Origin: Fasciolopsis buskii
Taxonomy: Eukaryota; Platyhelminthes; Trematoda; Plagiorchiida; Fasciolidae
NCBI GenBank assembly: GCA_008360955.1
Contig: LUCM01002461.1
Span: 42,590-106,589 of the forward strand
DNA length: 64,000 nucleotides
Direction: 5' to 3'
Part shown: one piece after another, positions 1-10,774 of the stretch
Position numbering within the stretch: position 1 is the first letter of the stretch
How the letters are laid out: each line of letters opens with the position of its first letter
The notes under the pieces: generated by a model
Database searches by the model: none
What the model was told of the DNA's origin: nothing
Seen by the model: only the letters and a program-made list of their open reading frames with translations
Program-made: the position numbers and the translations under genes

Positions 1-519
1 AATATGACGATTAGCAATAACAGACTTTTATCGGCTTTTCCGTGCTGCTAGTGTTTCTCGTTTGTGTTGAATGAAAACAAGGGCGAATAGCATGCCCCCT
101 AAAAAATGGATCAATAAAAATGGTTTTGAGTTTGCAAAATCACTTCTGTCCCATCCATTTTATCCCAATCTTGGTCAACAGTCTCGCACCACTAAATGCT
201 GTTTTATGACTGATTTATTGGGTTGACTAGTGTGCATTGCCAACGTAGTTATCGTCACCGAAATGCAAGTTTTGCCGTGCAGTTTCGAATAACTGCCTCA
301 GTTCGCTTTCTTAAATTGTTCCAATCATACGGCGAGTATCGAATTATGGTTCGTAGTTGGACCGAATACAAGAAGGTTGTCCAGATTCTATTTGTTTTTG
401 GGCGAATCAAGAAACACGTTATCACTGAGTGATGCTTTCATTTGGATTCATGCAATTAGTTCTTCGCTTTCATACTTTATGGTTCTTTTTGCGTCATTCG
501 ATTCCAAAATCTGCTTTAG

Positions 520-632
520 GAACACTTAGGCGCATTCAACAAAAGGCTGTGAAGCCGAAACCAACCACGATGCCTATTAGCATGCGAAAACTGAATAGAC
601 TGAGGCAGAAGAGACGGAAACATGCCACTTAG
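520..632 (+). CDS. Possible terminal coding exon with a basic tail
   Basis: A pyrimidine-rich stretch ends in an AG at 518-519. From there a frame runs to a stop at 630-632 and encodes about 37 residues, very rich in Lys and Arg (GTLRRIQQKAVKPK near the start, RLRQKRRKHAT at the end). The first two bases complete a codon, so an upstream exon would have to end with one extra base. If real, this is the 3' end of a gene entering from the left edge, and the basic tail would suit a nucleic-acid-binding or nuclear protein. No family is recognised. The frame is also open upstream of the AG as part of a 67-codon ORF, so chance is a serious alternative. Confidence 0.25.
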
Positions 633-639
633 TTTTCGT

Positions 640-1290
640 AGTGCATCCAATCAACGGGTTACAGATTCCTGTTCACATTACGGGTCTCATTTATTGGTCG
701 CAACTCCCCCAGGTAAAAGTAAACCTCGTGATTCAGTCTGTTCAGTTTTCTACAGAATTTATAAGTCCGTTGTAACACAAATCAGGCCAGTTATCCTGGA
801 GTAAACTTAGTTTAATAATCAGGATCATTTGAGGAAATAGAAAAGCTGTTACCCGAACACTGACCCAAAGTTACAGACAGTTGTTTTCGTGCTCATTTTG
901 TGACATTTACAAGGGTTCGAATTAAATCATCACAACTACGATAGCAGATTCTTCATTGAGTTTCGAAACGATAACGCAGAAGAGCAGACCTCATCCGGCA
1001 TATTGATTGTCCACGGTAGTTAGCACAGACAAATGATCTTTGCGTGCATCAAACATTCTGAATAATTTAGGCCGGATAAACCTGGTAGTCAAGTGCATAC
1101 ATTACCGTCGCATCTGTCATATTGTCCGGTTATGTGCTAGCAAAATGCACTCCTATTTGTTTTCAACCGAAAAATTCTGCATCCACAGGACTGGTTCACG
1201 AGGTTACCACATCTGTGGGTTATATTCTGTTCGTGGATATTAATACATGTGAAACGTCTACATTTCTTTTGAGGTAACACGAAGAATTAA
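640..1290. other. Non-coding, nothing recognised
   Basis: Unique-looking AT-rich sequence. I see no convincing exon, RNA gene or repeat here. Confidence 0.4.
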
Positions 1291-1294
1291 AGGT

Positions 1295-1412
1295 TGTGTA
1301 GAATGGAAAATCCAGTTAAGCACTAAACATCCAAAAGTCGACGCCACGAACTAGAATCGAACTCGCAACATTTTGCCTGCAGGTTAGAAGCTCTACCTTT
1401 GGCTACAATGGA
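1295..1412 (-). repeat. tRNA-derived SINE copy (family B), minus strand
   Basis: Read on the minus strand this segment begins with a tRNA-like head: an A-box-like TAGCCAAAGGTAGAGC, then a B-box-like GAGTTCGATTCT (near 1352-1363). It continues into a body TGGCGTCGACTTTTGGATG. The same body motif, with two changes, follows the head of the plus-strand copy just to the right. The head is tRNA-derived by its internal pol III promoter boxes, but it is too degenerate to be a functional tRNA. No poly-A tail is visible. The two copies are head to head. Confidence 0.55.
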
Positions 1413-1435
1413 CACGGTTCTCGAAAACGTAAATA

Positions 1436-1581
1436 AGTACCCGCCGCTCACGGGGGTTCAAGCGTAATGGGTTTGCTCGGACAGCGGAGAATCGTCGGTC
1501 CGAGTCCCGCTGATGGCGTCGGCTTTTGAATGCGTTATATGCAAATAAATTTCCCATTATATATATATATATATATATATA
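1436..1581 (+). repeat. tRNA-derived SINE copy (family B) ending in a TA microsatellite
   Basis: The plus-strand copy has a B-box-like GGTCCGAGTCCCG at about 1497-1509, followed by the body TGGCGTCGGCTTTTGAATG that it shares with the minus-strand copy at 1295-1412. It ends in an (AT)n tract at 1557-1581, a tail type that some tRNA-SINEs use instead of poly-A. The A box is weak. The two copies are divergent, so they are probably separate insertions and not a recent inverted duplication. Confidence 0.5.
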
Positions 1582-2229
1582 AATCATTCTGAGAAAGTAA
1601 ACAAAGCTGGTACTTTTCAAATAACGGAAGCTGAATAATTGGGCTTCGATAACCATGATCTATCACTACCTTGAGTAGATAAGAAACAGAAATTACAAAA
1701 CAAATAAGCGTTATGAGTTTACGAATGTTTCTTCATTCATGGGCACGATTTACAAAACAGAAATTACATTTCACAAGGTCAGCACATTACGACCAACTTG
1801 TGAAGTGACAAATTCTTTGGACTAGGAACCTGAATTTTTTTCGTGAATTTGATTTGAGACGAATACATGCATTCACTTGGTAAACATATCGAACAGACGA
1901 TTGATCTCAATGGAATTTCTGATTTGAAGCTCGTCATTATAGTCTCTTCCCCTCATTTATCTCAAGTGGGCTATTCTAATCGATTCTAGTTTAAGGTCGT
2001 ACATCCTTGAGTGTGCTTAAGATCTAGATGGCGACATATTTTACGTTTGATATCGGTCCTTGTTTTCATCCAACTGATGCTCGTCTAGGTGGATCCGGTT
2101 ATTAGGGACATGGGATAATCAACAAAAAATGTCGCATGTTTCGATAAATTGAACAAAATTATACAGGAAAGTAGCCGGTTTGTTTGTCCGCAGTCAACTG
2201 GCTAAACTGTCTGTCGCGCACGCAACCAC
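1582..2229. other. Non-coding, nothing recognised
   Basis: AT-rich sequence between the SINE pair and the next exon candidate. No supported feature was seen. Confidence 0.4.
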
Positions 2230-2403
2230 ATGACAAGTTCACCAGGATTCCGAACCGATCACTGGGTTGGTTTAGGGAACTCAGACGGGAAAAATATTTT
2301 GAAATTCTTGAATTCACACTTTACTCACGTTACTTTCTGCCTACAATATCGGTTGATTTACGCATCCGATGAACAAGACATGATCATAATTGAAGAGCCT
2401 TCC
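2230..2403 (+). CDS. Possible first coding exon
   Basis: An ATG at 2230 opens 58 codons ending at a good donor (CC|GTGAGTTT) at 2403/2404, phase 0. The product starts MTSSPGFRTDHWVGLGNSDG and ends in an acidic run, DEQDMIIIEEPS. No signal peptide or membrane segment is seen and no family is recognised. A second frame over the same bases is also open, which weakens the call. No downstream exon could be matched with confidence. Confidence 0.22.
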
Positions 2404-4100
2404 GTGAGTTTCAATATTCCTCTTGGTTTCGGTTGAATTTTAAGAGGCTCGCTAACCGAACGTCACTTGGATACACACGAAGGACACAAAATTTGTGATG
2501 TTCAAACATCCACCTTTGCCATCGCAGTTGGTCTTGGCACTTTCCGTTTGATGTTTTGATATGCCTGTAAACTATTGGTAACCAAGGATTTTAACCAATT
2601 TGCATTATTCTTCATTTGTGTCGCTTTAAGAATTTCGGATAAGCCAGCGCATGGATTTCTTATTACGGTTCGTTATTTGTCAGTAAACTCTGTTAACGGT
2701 GCCCTTCAAATATCTTGGACAATTTCACTGACTACGAAATGTTGCTTGTTATTTGACCTCAGCCACAGAGAAAAAAAACAATGGTGGGTATCTATTGATT
2801 TTTTTACTGTATTTATTTTTTTCGGAGAACATACACTGGTTACCTAGGAGAATCAATAGTTTCAATACATCAATCAAAAGTGCCTGATCGTATACATTCG
2901 ATTCACAAAGTTATCGATCGTTTGCCTGATTTTTTTCCCATGTTGTCCTCAGTTGAAGGTTGTCAACTCGAATAATCTTTCATGTTTTCAACGAATATCA
3001 CCATCGTTTGCTCTCTAATGTTAAAACTTACTTGATATAAAGCGTCTTAAGGTGTCTAACTTTTTATACAATTTTCTCGCCGGTGACAATACCAGTGGTC
3101 GACATTGCTTGCCTGACACAAATTAACAGAATTTATTTGACAAATATATTTTTGATACAGTGAATGGAAATTCTGCTGGGCATGCAAGATATCATGGTCA
3201 TTTTGAAATAAAATAACCACATATTTACTGTACAGATTCGGTTGGTCAGTTGGGTATGCCAGTGAGAGTTGGAAAGATTATGAAGCAATTTGTATTATGA
3301 CCATGATCAGAAAAAATCGGAGACGAACAATAAAGACCTGCTATTTTTAACTTGTTTTGTCTTGCTTATAAGCACGGCTGTTATCAGTTAGTCTCTTGTT
3401 AGTCCAAGTATCATTGTTGCGAGGTTAACATTTGGACTTTAAGTGGCAAGTCAACAGACAGCATACGTAATGAAATAAACAAATAATAAATGAAAATAAT
3501 TAGAAGCAATCGATACACATCTGTCCGAGCAAAATTGCTTGAAAATTGAAAAGTAAAAACCCTGAAACGGACTTCTCAAAAGTTGCCGCGCTGGTGAATT
3601 AATCTAAACCTATGGAAAGACGCCTGTTCTTCTTGTTCTTCTAGGTCGATCAAAGTTAATTTGTGATAGGTCTTTGTCTGCTCTCTGAGCAATTTTTATC
3701 TGCGTCTAAGGATTGACGAAAGCATAAGCTCTGGAACACTAATTTGCTATTGATTCTTACCTTGTGTCTCATCAAAGTGGGTAAGAAAAACTTTCCTTGA
3801 AGCAACCATAAAACAATGCAATTGAATATGAGAAGCACCTACACTGACCGAGTTCGTTTAAGCAAATATCTGAGAATCTCAAAAAATTTCAAGCTTGGAT
3901 GAACGCACGAGTATCTCATTCCATTGTGAAAAGACACCAATCTTTTCTTCAAAGTCAAGTCTACTATTTCACATAAGTAAACACTCCCACACAACCGATA
4001 CCAAAGCTTCTGATAGCTGCTCAATCAGACAGCAGAAAATGGGACCTACTGGCTTAATATTCCTCTCCTCGGATCGTTCTGGTCAGTCAAGTTGCTCATG
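2404..4100. other. Non-coding, nothing recognised
   Basis: About 1.7 kb of AT-rich sequence with only short overlapping open frames on both strands. No splice-supported exon or repeat was recognised. Confidence 0.4.
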
Positions 4101-4152
4101 TCATCACCCCCTAAAGAAAGAAAATTTTGTCCCGACTAATTCCCATGTCAAT

Positions 4153-4330
4153 TTCAAGGAGAAGCAATAATGACGGGGATTTGGACATGACTTTAATGGA
4201 ACACATGTTGATGAATATCTCATCTGAAGGTGACAGAGTGCAAGTAAAGTTAGCTGCTGAGAGGAGGCGATTTAGTCGCCTGAACGCTCCAATGATCAGC
4301 CGTAATATTAGGAGGTGGATTGTTTTCTAA
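4153..4330 (+). CDS. Weak coding candidate
   Basis: An open frame of about 58 codons ends at TAA 4328-4330. The composition looks coding: an acidic and Met-rich part (NDGDLDMTLMEHMLMN) followed by a basic Arg-rich part (AERRRFSRLNAPMISRNIRR). An AG near 4159 could be an acceptor. No family is recognised. It lies just beyond the 3' end of the decayed LINE on the other strand and may be unrelated to it. Chance is likely. Confidence 0.18.
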
Positions 4331-4719
4331 AAAGCTGATTGCTGTCCGGATTCGAAGAGCTTTGAGGAGAAAAATTGTGAAAAATCAACTAGTTTATATT
4401 TGTGTCTTGTTACATTTGGCGTTCCAGACAACACTTTGAAACAAATTAGCGCCATTTTTGATAAGCGTAAGTTCAGTATGATGAATATTTTATTCGTTCA
4501 CGCATTTTGTTTGATACAGTTTTATCGACCAGATATGACTGTCCAATATAAAAGTAATACAAGTTGTTGTGTTGCGTTGTATTGTTTAGACGTTTGCATA
4601 TAGAGGTATCCGCATTTCAGCCAAGAGCGGTTTGCTCTCCATCTCATTGGAATGCGGATTTGGAAAAAAGCGGATCAAAGCGTAAACTTCTGATGCTTAT
4701 GACAATATTTTACGGAAAA

Positions 4720-7170
4720 TCACTTGTGATTTATCCTCGTTTGATAAGAACTCAGACATTTGCGGGAGGGGACGGGGCGGAAGGTGGAACTTGTCTTGAT
4801 ATGAGAACTACATTTAGAAAGGTCATTGTCTGAGGGGTGGAACTCATCCGAAAGAATTTTATTTGTGAGCTTTTCGCACGCGGACAGATACATGTCACAC
4901 AATTTGGGGTGAGATACACCAGTAGTAATTGACAAGCCACGACGAAGGGTTCGGAGATTCTTCTTTAGTAAATCAGCAAACGTGACAGGGGAACAACAGA
5001 GGAGAGTGGGAAAAACACCGATCAACAGCATTTCGCCTAACCTGATAATGGCGCAGTGTATTTATGTAAAATGTTAGTCTTCTAAGCTTTTTATGCAACT
5101 GTAATTTGTGAGAGGACCGTCTAAAGTTTTTATTAATAGCATTTCCTAAGTACCTGACGAAATCAATCCTTGTGAGTGACTCTGTGTTAATGAAAGTAGG
5201 GTCAACCGGGTAAACAGACCGAGAAGAAGTAAACAAGCATTCAACTCATTTTAGCAAATGAATATTTAAGGCAGAACGAACAGAAGAATCATGAATGAGA
5301 GACTAGTTGTTGGGACGGTCCAGGAAATTCTCATTTCAAGATACGGGCTTGGATAGAGTAACGTCATCAGCATTGTTGATCAATTGGCCAGGGGAACTAG
5401 AACGCAGATGGTTAATACATGTTGAAAACAAGTAGGGATAAAAGACAGCTCCTCGAAGGAGTCCATAATTGTTACCCCATTCTTGTGCACTGAGTCCTGC
5501 TGGTGAAGTAGTTTGACCGGCGTGCTAAGAGACTTTTGAACAGCCTAAATGTTCGAGGTTGCGAAGAATTGGAGACTTTGGAATAGAGTCGAATGGATAG
5601 GAGAAATTTAAGGAAGCATATCGGACAGATTTGGAAATGCATCCAAGGGTTTGGCAACATTATGACCCATGGAATCCACAGTATCCAAAGTGGAAGTGTT
5701 TGGTTTGTACGCAACATGAAAGGGGACATCGAGCACACCAACAACACTTAGACGGATCAGGACGGCGGGTTATTTTAGTTTAAGACTTTATGATGTAAGA
5801 GCGACGGGACGAAAAGGTTTGGTTAGAATACTTGAATTATCCAACTTGGGGATGGACGTAATAGTGACCGATCTTCAACACTCGGGAATGGAGTGTTTGT
5901 ATAGCGAAGTATTAAAAAGGAAACTAAATGTATCGATGACTGAAGCTGAACCGTATCATGGAAGAAGTGAAGATAAATCGTCAGGACCTATATCTACGAT
6001 TATTCTGATCCGGCGAAGGATGTTAAATACTTCCGACCTTAGACTAAGGTCATACATCAGCGCATTCATCCGAGAACCATGAAAATGCAATGTCATTACG
6101 TAGACAAATAAAATCTCGATTGATACTTTTCACATATGCAGTGCAGCTTGTTGGTTTAACTTTATTTCCACCCAAAAGTCGAATTCCTTGCCTGCGGCGG
6201 CTGCCATTGCAGCTGATTAGGATTATGCTTGAAGACGACTAGTCGAGTCGTTTTATTTCTTTTGATACCACGGATGAAGAGAATCTGACTTTCTGGGAGT
6301 CACGTAATTCCGTCTACTAACGGCTTTCATTGTGATTAAAGCAATACGGCCGTTCCAGAAAAACACAACTCTAGAGGAAAACAGGCATCAAACATTGGAC
6401 TGAGCGTATCTGCAAAAATATTGACCTTGTTGTTCGGAGGTACAAAAGAAAGGCACGAAATTGCATATAAAAGTGATCTTTGAGGAAAAGAATTTTCCCC
6501 CAACAAAAATCACTTAGTGCGGTTTTGATTTGGTTGAACTCCCTTGAAAGATTGAAAAGCATCTAGGGAATAAAACTTTTGTTCTAAAATTAACAGGAAA
6601 TGATTAGTTGAAACTGGAGCATTCTGTTTACGGCGGAATAACTCGGGATGACCGGTACTAATTCTATCCTGGGGTAGAGTTAACTTTGGTTAGGAAGATT
6701 GAAAGGTCGGTCAAATCGAACAAAGTAAGGGGAAGTGTCGAGAAGTGATTAAAATCACCTGCGAATATGTGAAGGTTTTTATCCAGCAACGGGACCAAGA
6801 AGAAATTGGAAAAGAATCCGAAGATGATAAAATAACATTTTGTGTGCAAAAGAGGCAATTTGCAGGTTTGTTATAATTGCCGAGACAAAATTGATTCGAG
6901 TAAATTGGTTCAGACTTGCTTGATTATGAGGAATTTATATATGGGATCACACTAACTCCGATGCCCTTGGGGCTGCATTTTGTCCAATCAGTATGTGTCA
7001 GAACCGTCGAAGCGTATTAGGACATCCGCAACGTGTGAGTTCAGCCATGGCTCTTGGATGCAAATCATGCAGTTATGAACAAACTGAGATAGCTCCGGTT
7101 ATTTTGTTAACAGAGAGCGTGTGTTTGCGCTCAGCAAAGACGGAACAGTCGTTTTAGTTGGTGGGTTTAA
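4720..7170 (-). pseudogene. Decayed CR1-like non-LTR retrotransposon (LINE): endonuclease plus reverse transcriptase
   Basis: Read on the minus strand, pieces of a CR1/Jockey-type ORF2 occur in the right order. The AP-endonuclease comes first: SANTRSLL, then ICIQEPWLN (7039-7056), then the Mg-site motif GDFN (6748-6759). A linker resembling the usual MKAVSRRNYVTPRKS stretch follows near 6290-6340. The reverse transcriptase comes last: the catalytic YADD box reads NADD (5363-5374), followed by the downstream blocks RIDFVRYLG, LRRLTFYINTLRHYQV, CCSPVTFADLLKKNLRTLRRGLS and SEKLTNKILSDE-like sequence, to a stop near 4720. The order and block identities are established for CR1-type LINEs; assignment to that clade is by eye. 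Frames shift and stops interrupt several segments, so the copy is dead. The Tyr-to-Asn change in YADD is a further lesion. The active element would have copied its own RNA at a nicked target. Confidence 0.8.
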
Positions 7171-7360
7171 TTTAAGAGCAACCCGCAGCAAATATCTAAC
7201 CACGATGTAATGGGCCTAGTCGTGAAAACAAGATGGGCAAAAACAGAACGAACTTTAAGACTGAAAGGTCCGACCGAACCTCTGGTAAAACTGCAAAAAC
7301 GAACCAGTCCGAGAATATCACCGACCCATGTACGGGCTTATTACGTCGGTCTGATTTCAG

Positions 7361-7428
7361 TTAAAACCATGAAATTGTATTACATCTGTGCTTATTTCGT
7401 GCAGTTAATGATGACGACTATTCTCCGG
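7361..7428 (+). CDS. Possible first coding exon encoding a signal peptide
   Basis: A possible acceptor (GGTCTGATTTCAG) ends at 7360. An ATG at 7369 then opens 20 codons, MKLYYICAYFVQLMMTTILR, ending exactly at a strong donor GG|GTGAGTTT (7428/7429), phase 0. The product has one Lys and then a long hydrophobic run, as expected of a signal peptide or membrane anchor carried on a small 5' exon. This would be an exon with a short 5' UTR piece. No phase-0 partner exon downstream is certain, so gene identity is unknown. Confidence 0.33.
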
Positions 7429-7429
7429 G

Positions 7430-9980
7430 TGAGTTTACTGATTTGCCCTCTATTTACACATCACCATTTTGGTTGCACTAATCATTGAGGTTTTCTTAGA
7501 GCTTACCTAGAATATCGGGCGAGGTGTGACCAACATAGGAAAATGAATCTAGACGACTAAACAAGGAAAACCGTTTAAAAGCCGCATTTTTATCCTATTT
7601 TATAAATATCGTACAACGCACTTGCTTAATAACGTATTCACCTGTTGCTCTTATATAATATATGCAGTAAATCGTTCATAGACAATACGGTAGCAAGGAA
7701 ATTCTATACGTGGATGAACTGGCAACTGATATTCGAACACCTAATTCCAACAGTAGCGTCTTACGGCATGTATTCAAAAACTGATGTCTTGATGGCTTGA
7801 ATGTTTGCCACTCGCGCTACCAAGTAATACAATTGGGTATATCATTCGAAGCTCTCACCGACAAAGGCATTCATCTACTTTTTTGATATTATTCAATTAA
7901 ATCCTATCGGAATATGGTGAACTCGACACGTTGCTCACACGACTGCAAAACAAATGTTTGGCTAAGTCCGATTTCCGGATTAACCTGTGTTTTCGGGTGT
8001 GCAATAATGCCACTGGTCTAGAATTAAAAAGTCAGTGTTATCATTTTTAGCCACCGAAGTACATGCGGCTTTAAAGCACGGTAAGTTTTTACTAAGCATG
8101 AAAAGTTAGACAGAAATATGATTTTCTTCATTGAAAGGTCTATCGGAACTTACTGTACAAGAAGGCGTCTAGATCAGCCGAACCAAAATTTTATCCTTAT
8201 CAAAGTCGTGAAATTGCAACTGCTGGAAATAAGCAACATTGTCGTAAGATGCACCGTAGAATCCGGGCCTTATCAAGCAAATGTTCAGTCTTTTTTGGGC
8301 GCACGCATCGGTTGTCATTGCATATTCCTGGGCAAGCGCACAGTTTTCGCGTTTGTCGGAAATTCGCTACTGGCAAGAAGGGTTTCCTTGTTTAGTAGTT
8401 GAGCCCATTTTTGATGGGCATGTAGTACATCCAGCGGAACAGTATATTTCAAATAAGTACGACAATGGAGTAATCAGGTAGTGAAGTGTAGTGACAGCAA
8501 TATTAAGCTTGAATGTTCCACTTTTCGAAGCAATACAAGTAAAACAACGGCAGCAAAAGTTTATGGTGGAATTGTGTGCTTTCGAAAAACTCAGGTTTAG
8601 CTGTAAATGCAAAGTGTGAAAAGTGAAAAAATTCTTAGGGATTCCTTAGGTTCACGACGCACGCTCCTACTACTCATCAGTAAACAACTAAGAAAAGAAG
8701 AAAATGAAGTTGGAAGCAATGTCGACTTTGCACGAGCAAATTGATTACGCGTCCAGACATTCGCTGTTTTCATACCAGCGCCCATTTTTTTCAGCCAATG
8801 CCACTGATTAGATGCTAGAACCGGGTGCAGTTTTGTCTGGTGCTATTTAAAACAATACAGCAAACTGTTTTCATTAGTAAGGATTCTCAAAAAGGAAAAA
8901 TGCTGTGTATAACTTTGGTTGACGTATTAAAGATTGTTTGTGAAGGAGAGAACCATGTCTTTGCACGAGTTTGTCTTTAATCCGCAGCAGGGTTTATTAT
9001 GATTCAATATCTGAGGGGTGACGTGACAGAATTTTATGTTACCCATTACATCATACTAATTATCCTACTACATCGAAAGCACAAGGAGACAAAATTTGCT
9101 GCGAGGCTAACGTACCCCGAGGTTTCCGCGCTTTAACGCGAATTTAAACTTTTGTGCTCTAGTGTTATTCACGAATATTCACCACTTCTTTCCAGTTTCA
9201 AATTTATCATTAAGTGAATTAGTGGATTTGGATTCTAGTTGTTCACAAAGATTGTGCACATCGTGATCTTCGCTGTGAACGATTAACCGGTGGCTACTCA
9301 TTTAAATATTATATCTGTCGCCATCGGTTTTTTCTGACTTGTCATCAAAATTATAAGATTTTTATTACTAATATTATCCTTAATTGTGATCAGAGTTTTG
9401 CATGGCATCGGATTCACGGTAGTTTAAAGATGGCTTTCGTCTGCATGAGGTAATTTTGGAATGGTTACGATTCAGCCCTCTAGCGAACAGTTAATTCTGG
9501 TCGAATTTCAATATGTCAAATATCGTATCATCAGATGCACGAGGAGCTTAAGTTAGTTCTGTTAAGTAGAATCATCTGTTAAGTTCAAGCTCTCTCACTA
9601 GTTTCAACTGCTGGGTGTGATATCAGACTCCTTGTTTTAAAAGAATTTGCAACTCTCATTGGTGTCCGTTTCGAATTTAGTCGTTGGAACAAACATGAAA
9701 TCCGATACTTCCACAAACGGTATTTATTTGCAATCTATACACTCCAGGGCAATTACTACTTGAAATGTTGGTTGAAGAATTCAACCACTGTAATGGTAAC
9801 AGATGTGAAACGTTTAACAAATGCATTGGCCAAAGACAAACAAGGTTATTCCCTTGAAAAGTCATGCTAAATTAGGAAGCATAGTTTCAGTATTCTCGTA
9901 TTTGCACTTTCCATATCTAAGTGGTTCCTGGCTCGTTAAATTTCTGCTTCCTTTTGTATCTTTTATCCATGCTATTCTTC
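7430..9980. other. Intronic or intergenic, one weak small ORF
   Basis: No repeat recognised. A 66-codon frame at 8281-8481 starts MFSLFWAHASVVIAYSWASA, which looks like a signal peptide, and continues with a Cys-poor tail ending at a stop. It overlaps another open frame and has no independent support, so it is mentioned only as a low-probability small secreted-protein ORF. Confidence 0.2.
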
Positions 9981-9982
9981 AG

Positions 9983-10141
9983 TAAACACATTACCGTGAG
10001 GCAGAAGATAAATCAGCCCTCTTCATCCGCTGAATGCTTGGAACAGATCAGCGCAAATTTGGATGGTTCAAACGAACGATACACCAAGAGCACCCTACTT
10101 GAAATACTCAAACAAAAGGGAGGAGAGTTGATTAAAAACAG
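9983..10141 (+). CDS. Candidate internal coding exon, 159 bp
   Basis: A pyrimidine-rich tract (CTTCCTTTTGTATC... ending CTATTCTTCAG) precedes 9983. The open frame, about 53 codons, ends AAAAACAG|GTGTTC at 10141/10142. The other two frames contain stops. The translation has a hydrophilic, helix-prone composition (SSAECLEQISANLDGSNE, TKSTLLEILKQKGGELIKN) quite unlike the Leu/Phe/Cys-rich noise elsewhere. It begins with one base completing a codon and ends with two left over, so it is symmetric and skippable. The product is not recognised. Confidence 0.4.
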
Positions 10142-10581
10142 GTGTTCGTGACTAATGAACTGTAGCCATAATACTACTAGAACATGTTGTATACTTACGT
10201 TAATTCAGTAGTCCGTGCAGTTCTCTGCTTATTGCCGCGAAGAGCGGAGATTAAGTCGAAGGTGGTAAGAAAAATAATTTCGGGGACTGGCATCAAAAAG
10301 TTTATTAATTTCGACTGCTGATGGGGACAAGAATTATTTTTACTAACTTTATTTAATCGATATAGAGTAGTACTATCATGGTTCTAATTTCATCCATTGA
10401 GAATGGATGAAAAATCAAAGGATACTATTTACGTTTAACTTACACATCGTTTTTGCTATCAGGAATGAAGGCTTTGATGCATTGTAAGTCTATTGAATTC
10501 TATACCTTAATACCTACTGCTGGATACAGTGAATTTCTTTGATTGGGTTTTCAGTTCCAGCCAGACTTTTCCTCCTGCGCA

Positions 10582-10774
10582 GTTGTTGACCGACGGTGGC
10601 CATGCGGATAAGGTCGTGGCGTTTGGACCTGAAGGTCGCGGGTTCAAATCCTCTCGCTGTCAGTCAACTTTCCTACTTGGCAGCCCTCTGTTGACTGCGG
10701 CCCCCTCCTGAGAAACTGTGTACACTGTTATTTCATCAATAAAGGAAGTAAATGATAAAAGATAGAAGAAAAGT
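10582..10774 (+). repeat. Ser/Leu-tRNA-like SINE (family A), copy 1
   Basis: A tRNA-like head carries an A box TGGCCATGCGG at 10597-10607, close to the type-2 tRNA (Ser/Leu) form TGGCCGAGTGG, followed by GATAAGG. A perfect-looking B box GGTTCAAATCC lies at 10641-10651. The body follows (CAGTCAACTTTCCTACTTGG, CAGCCCTCTG) and the 3' end is A-rich with AATAAA and repeats of the type GTAAATGATAAAAGATA. The same order of parts occurs at 52272-52456 and 60229-60378, all on the plus strand. The head would give RNA polymerase III transcription; mobilisation would need a LINE in trans. It is not a functional tRNA because the acceptor stem does not close. Confidence 0.75.

Noticed and set aside
10582..10660. 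Possible tRNA genes at the SINE heads (also 49.8, 52.3 and 58.1 kb)
   Set aside because: A and B boxes are present but acceptor stems do not close and a repeated non-tRNA body follows, so they are tRNA-derived SINEs.
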